Positions 61,625 to 64,000 of a stretch of DNA of 64,000 bases are shown in pieces. The stretch's first letter is position 1. Every line of letters begins with the position of its first letter. Both the position numbers and the translations under genes were made by a program. The stretch comes from Paulinella micropora (Eukaryota; Cercozoa; Imbricatea; Euglyphida): assembly GCA_009731375.1 (NCBI GenBank), contig BJOX01000301.1:616822-680821 (forward strand), given 5' to 3'. The notes under the pieces are model-generated. The model had not been told where the DNA came from and did not search any database. It saw nothing but the letters and a program-made list of their open reading frames with translations.

Positions 61625-61820
61625 CATCATAATGATGATGATGATGATTATTAATGATGATGATGATGATAATCATCATCATCATCATCATCATCATGAT
61701 CATCGCCGTTGTCGTCGTCGTCGTCATCATCATCATCGTGATGATGATGATGATCATCATGATCATCATCATCATCATCATCGTTGTTGTCGTCGTCGTC
61801 GTCATCATCATCCTCCTCTC
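61625..61820. repeat. (GAT)n/(ATC)n/(GTC)n trinucleotide array
   Basis: Blocks of GAT and ATC alternate in both orientations, with GTC blocks, giving several short inverted repeats up to the gap. Confidence 0.93.
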
Positions 61821-62606
61821 NNNNNNNNNNNNNNNNNNNNNNNNNNNNNNNNNNNNNNNNNNNNNNNNNNNNNNNNNNNNNNNNNNNNNNNNNNNNNNNN
61901 NNNNNNNNNNNNNNNNNNNNNNNNNNNNNNNNNNNNNNNNNNNNNNNNNNNNNNNNNNNNNNNNNNNNNNNNNNNNNNNNNNNNNNNNNNNNNNNNNNNN
62001 NNNNNNNNNNNNNNNNNNNNNNNNNNNNNNNNNNNNNNNNNNNNNNNNNNNNNNNNNNNNNNNNNNNNNNNNNNNNNNNNNNNNNNNNNNNNNNNNNNNN
62101 NNNNNNNNNNNNNNNNNNNNNNNNNNNNNNNNNNNNNNNNNNNNNNNNNNNNNNNNNNNNNNNNNNNNNNNNNNNNNNNNNNNNNNNNNNNNNNNNNNNN
62201 NNNNNNNNNNNNNNNNNNNNNNNNNNNNNNNNNNNNNNNNNNNNNNNNNNNNNNNNNNNNNNNNNNNNNNNNNNNNNNNNNNNNNNNNNNNNNNNNNNNN
62301 NNNNNNNNNNNNNNNNNNNNNNNNNNNNNNNNNNNNNNNNNNNNNNNNNNNNNNNNNNNNNNNNNNNNNNNNNNNNNNNNNNNNNNNNNNNNNNNNNNNN
62401 NNNNNNNNNNNNNNNNNNNNNNNNNNNNNNNNNNNNNNNNNNNNNNNNNNNNNNNNNNNNNNNNNNNNNNNNNNNNNNNNNNNNNNNNNNNNNNNNNNNN
62501 NNNNNNNNNNNNNNNNNNNNNNNNNNNNNNNNNNNNNNNNNNNNNNNNNNNNNNNNNNNNNNNNNNNNNNNNNNNNNNNNNNNNNNNNNNNNNNNNNNNN
62601 NNNNNN
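61821..62606. other. Assembly gap, 786 N
   Basis: Largest gap in the window. Its two flanks share cctcctcatcatcacc-type repeats, so the missing sequence is probably more of the same array. Confidence 0.99.
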
Positions 62607-63059
62607 TCCTCCTCATCATCACCTTACTCTTCCTCAGTTTCCCCTTCACCGCCAGACAGTTACAGAAGTGATTCGGAGTCATCATCATCATCACCATCCT
62701 CCTCCTCCCTTCCTCCCCCCCCCTCCTCATCATCATCATCATCACCTTACTCTTCCTCAGTTTCCCCTTCATCGCCAGACAGTCATCATCATCATGATCA
62801 TCGTCGTTGTCGTCGTCGTCGTCGTCATCATCATCATCACCTTACTCTTCCTCAGTTTCCCCTTCATCGCCAGACAGTTACAGAAGTGGTTCGGAGTCCT
62901 ATACAAATGTATGTATGTATGTATGTATGTAATGTATGTATGTATTGTATGTATGTAATGTATGTATGTATTGTATGTATGTAATGTATGTATGTATGTA
63001 TGTATGTAATGTATGTACGAAAGACATTTACAGAAGTGGTTCGGAGTCCTATACAAATG

Positions 63060-63090
<31 letters not shown>

Positions 63091-63540
63091 TGTATGTATG
63101 TAATGTATGTATGTAATGTATGTATGTAATGTATGTATGTATGTATGTATGTAATTTATGTACGCAAGACATTTACAGAAGTGGTTCGGAGTCCTATACA
63201 AATGTATGTATGCAATGTATGTATGTATGTTATGTATGTATGCAATGTATGTAATGTATGTATGTATGTAATGTAAGGTAATGTATGTATGTATGTATGT
63301 AATGTAATTTAATGTATGTATGTATGTATGTATGTATGTGATGTATGTAATGTACGTATGTATGTATGTATGTATCTATGTTCATCGCAGACATTTACAG
63401 AAGTGGTTCGGAGTCCTATACAAATGTATGTATGAAATGTATGTATGTATGTATGTAATGTATGTATGTATGTAACGTATGTATGTATGTATGTAATGTA
63501 TGTAATGTATGTATGTATGTATGTATATCGCCAGGCAGTT
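62607..63540. repeat. Trinucleotide-flanked cttactcttcctcagtttcc units and (TGTA)n with cagaagtggttcggagtc units
   Basis: Three copies of accttactcttcctcagtttcccc...cgccagacagt (about 62619, 62745, 62839) are followed by four copies of cagaagtggttcggagtcctatacaaatg (about 62881, 63031, 63177, 63401). The cagaagtg(g/a)ttcggagtc word begins already inside the first series. Confidence 0.9.
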
Positions 63541-63576
63541 ACAGGAAGGTAGGTAGGTAGGTAGGTAGGTAGATAG

Positions 63577-63607
<31 letters not shown>

Positions 63608-64000
63608 GATAGATAGATACATACATACATACATTACATACGTACATTACATACGTATAAATTACATACGTATACATTACATACGTATACAGTACATTAC
63701 ATACATTTACATTTACATTTACATGTACATGTGCATGTACATGTGATGATGTACATGATGTACATGTACATGTACATGTACATATGTACATGTACATGCA
63801 CATGTACATGTACATGTACATGTACATGTACATTTACATTTACATTTACTTTACATTTCATGCATGCATGCAATACATGGCATGGCATGGCATGGCATTC
63901 CATGGCATGGCATTCCATGGCATGGCATGGTATTCCATGACATGGCATGACATTCCATGGCATGGCATGGCATTGCCATGGTATTCCATGGCATGACATG
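63541..64000. repeat. (AGGT)n/(GATA)n, (ACATGT)n and (CATGG)n arrays
   Basis: GGTA/GATA to 63618, TACATACG and ACATGT palindromic hexamers 63700-63830, then catggcatggcattccatgg pentamer-like repeats running off the window end. Confidence 0.93.

Overview
The window is eukaryotic, repeat-dominated nuclear DNA. It has dense microsatellites, nested class I retroelements on both strands, tRNA-derived SINE fragments and no prokaryote-style gene layout. I see no ordinary host gene that I can name. Moderate GC, long simple repeats of every class and a Copia + tyrosine-recombinase + LINE mixture would suit a large-genome protist or alga, but nothing here is diagnostic of a taxon.

Layout. 1-5256: compound microsatellites and minisatellites with small assembly gaps. 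5257-20456: an LTR-flanked element on the minus strand. It carries a CCCH/CCHC gag and, where pol should be, a GC-rich segment encoding a Ulp1/C48-type SUMO-protease-like domain. Its gag is split by a Ty1/Copia element (10555-19039) with 322/323-bp LTRs and a perfect 5-bp target duplication (ATTAT). 20457-22600: AT-rich and geneless. 22600 to about 33560: a large plus-strand LINE encoding, in order, a ubiquitin-specific protease (USP/C19) domain, RNase H, reverse transcriptase, a zinc finger and a restriction-like endonuclease. Between RT and endonuclease it carries a 558-bp LTR-less Copia fragment flanked by TGGAG. 33565-42567: a truncated plus-strand Copia copy, itself split by a 7.0-kb DIRS-like tyrosine-recombinase retrotransposon (34537-41554). 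41561 to about 47520: a near-identical inverted copy of the left region (Copia 3' end, gag C-terminal half, Ulp1 segment), continuing into an Arg/Ser-rich tail to 48496. 48777-49050: a MITE-like inverted-repeat unit. 49050-50740: mostly unassigned. 50760-64000: SINE pieces and a long field of composite microsatellite/minisatellite arrays with large N gaps.

Insertion order can be read from the sequence. The LTR element (gag plus Ulp1 segment) was hit by Copia. That nested unit now exists as two inverted arms, and in the right arm Copia was later hit by the DIRS-like element. Removing the Copia element with one target duplication restores the gag frame, and removing the 563-bp insertion from the LINE restores the LINE frame.

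The most unusual content is the pair of ubiquitin-family proteases on retroelements: a USP-type deubiquitinase in the LINE, with Cys box, two CxxC pairs and His box all visible, and a Ulp1-type protease inside an LTR-bounded non-autonomous unit. Nearly every retroelement ORF has frameshifts or stops, many at homopolymers or short tandem repeats, so decay and sequencing error cannot be fully separated.
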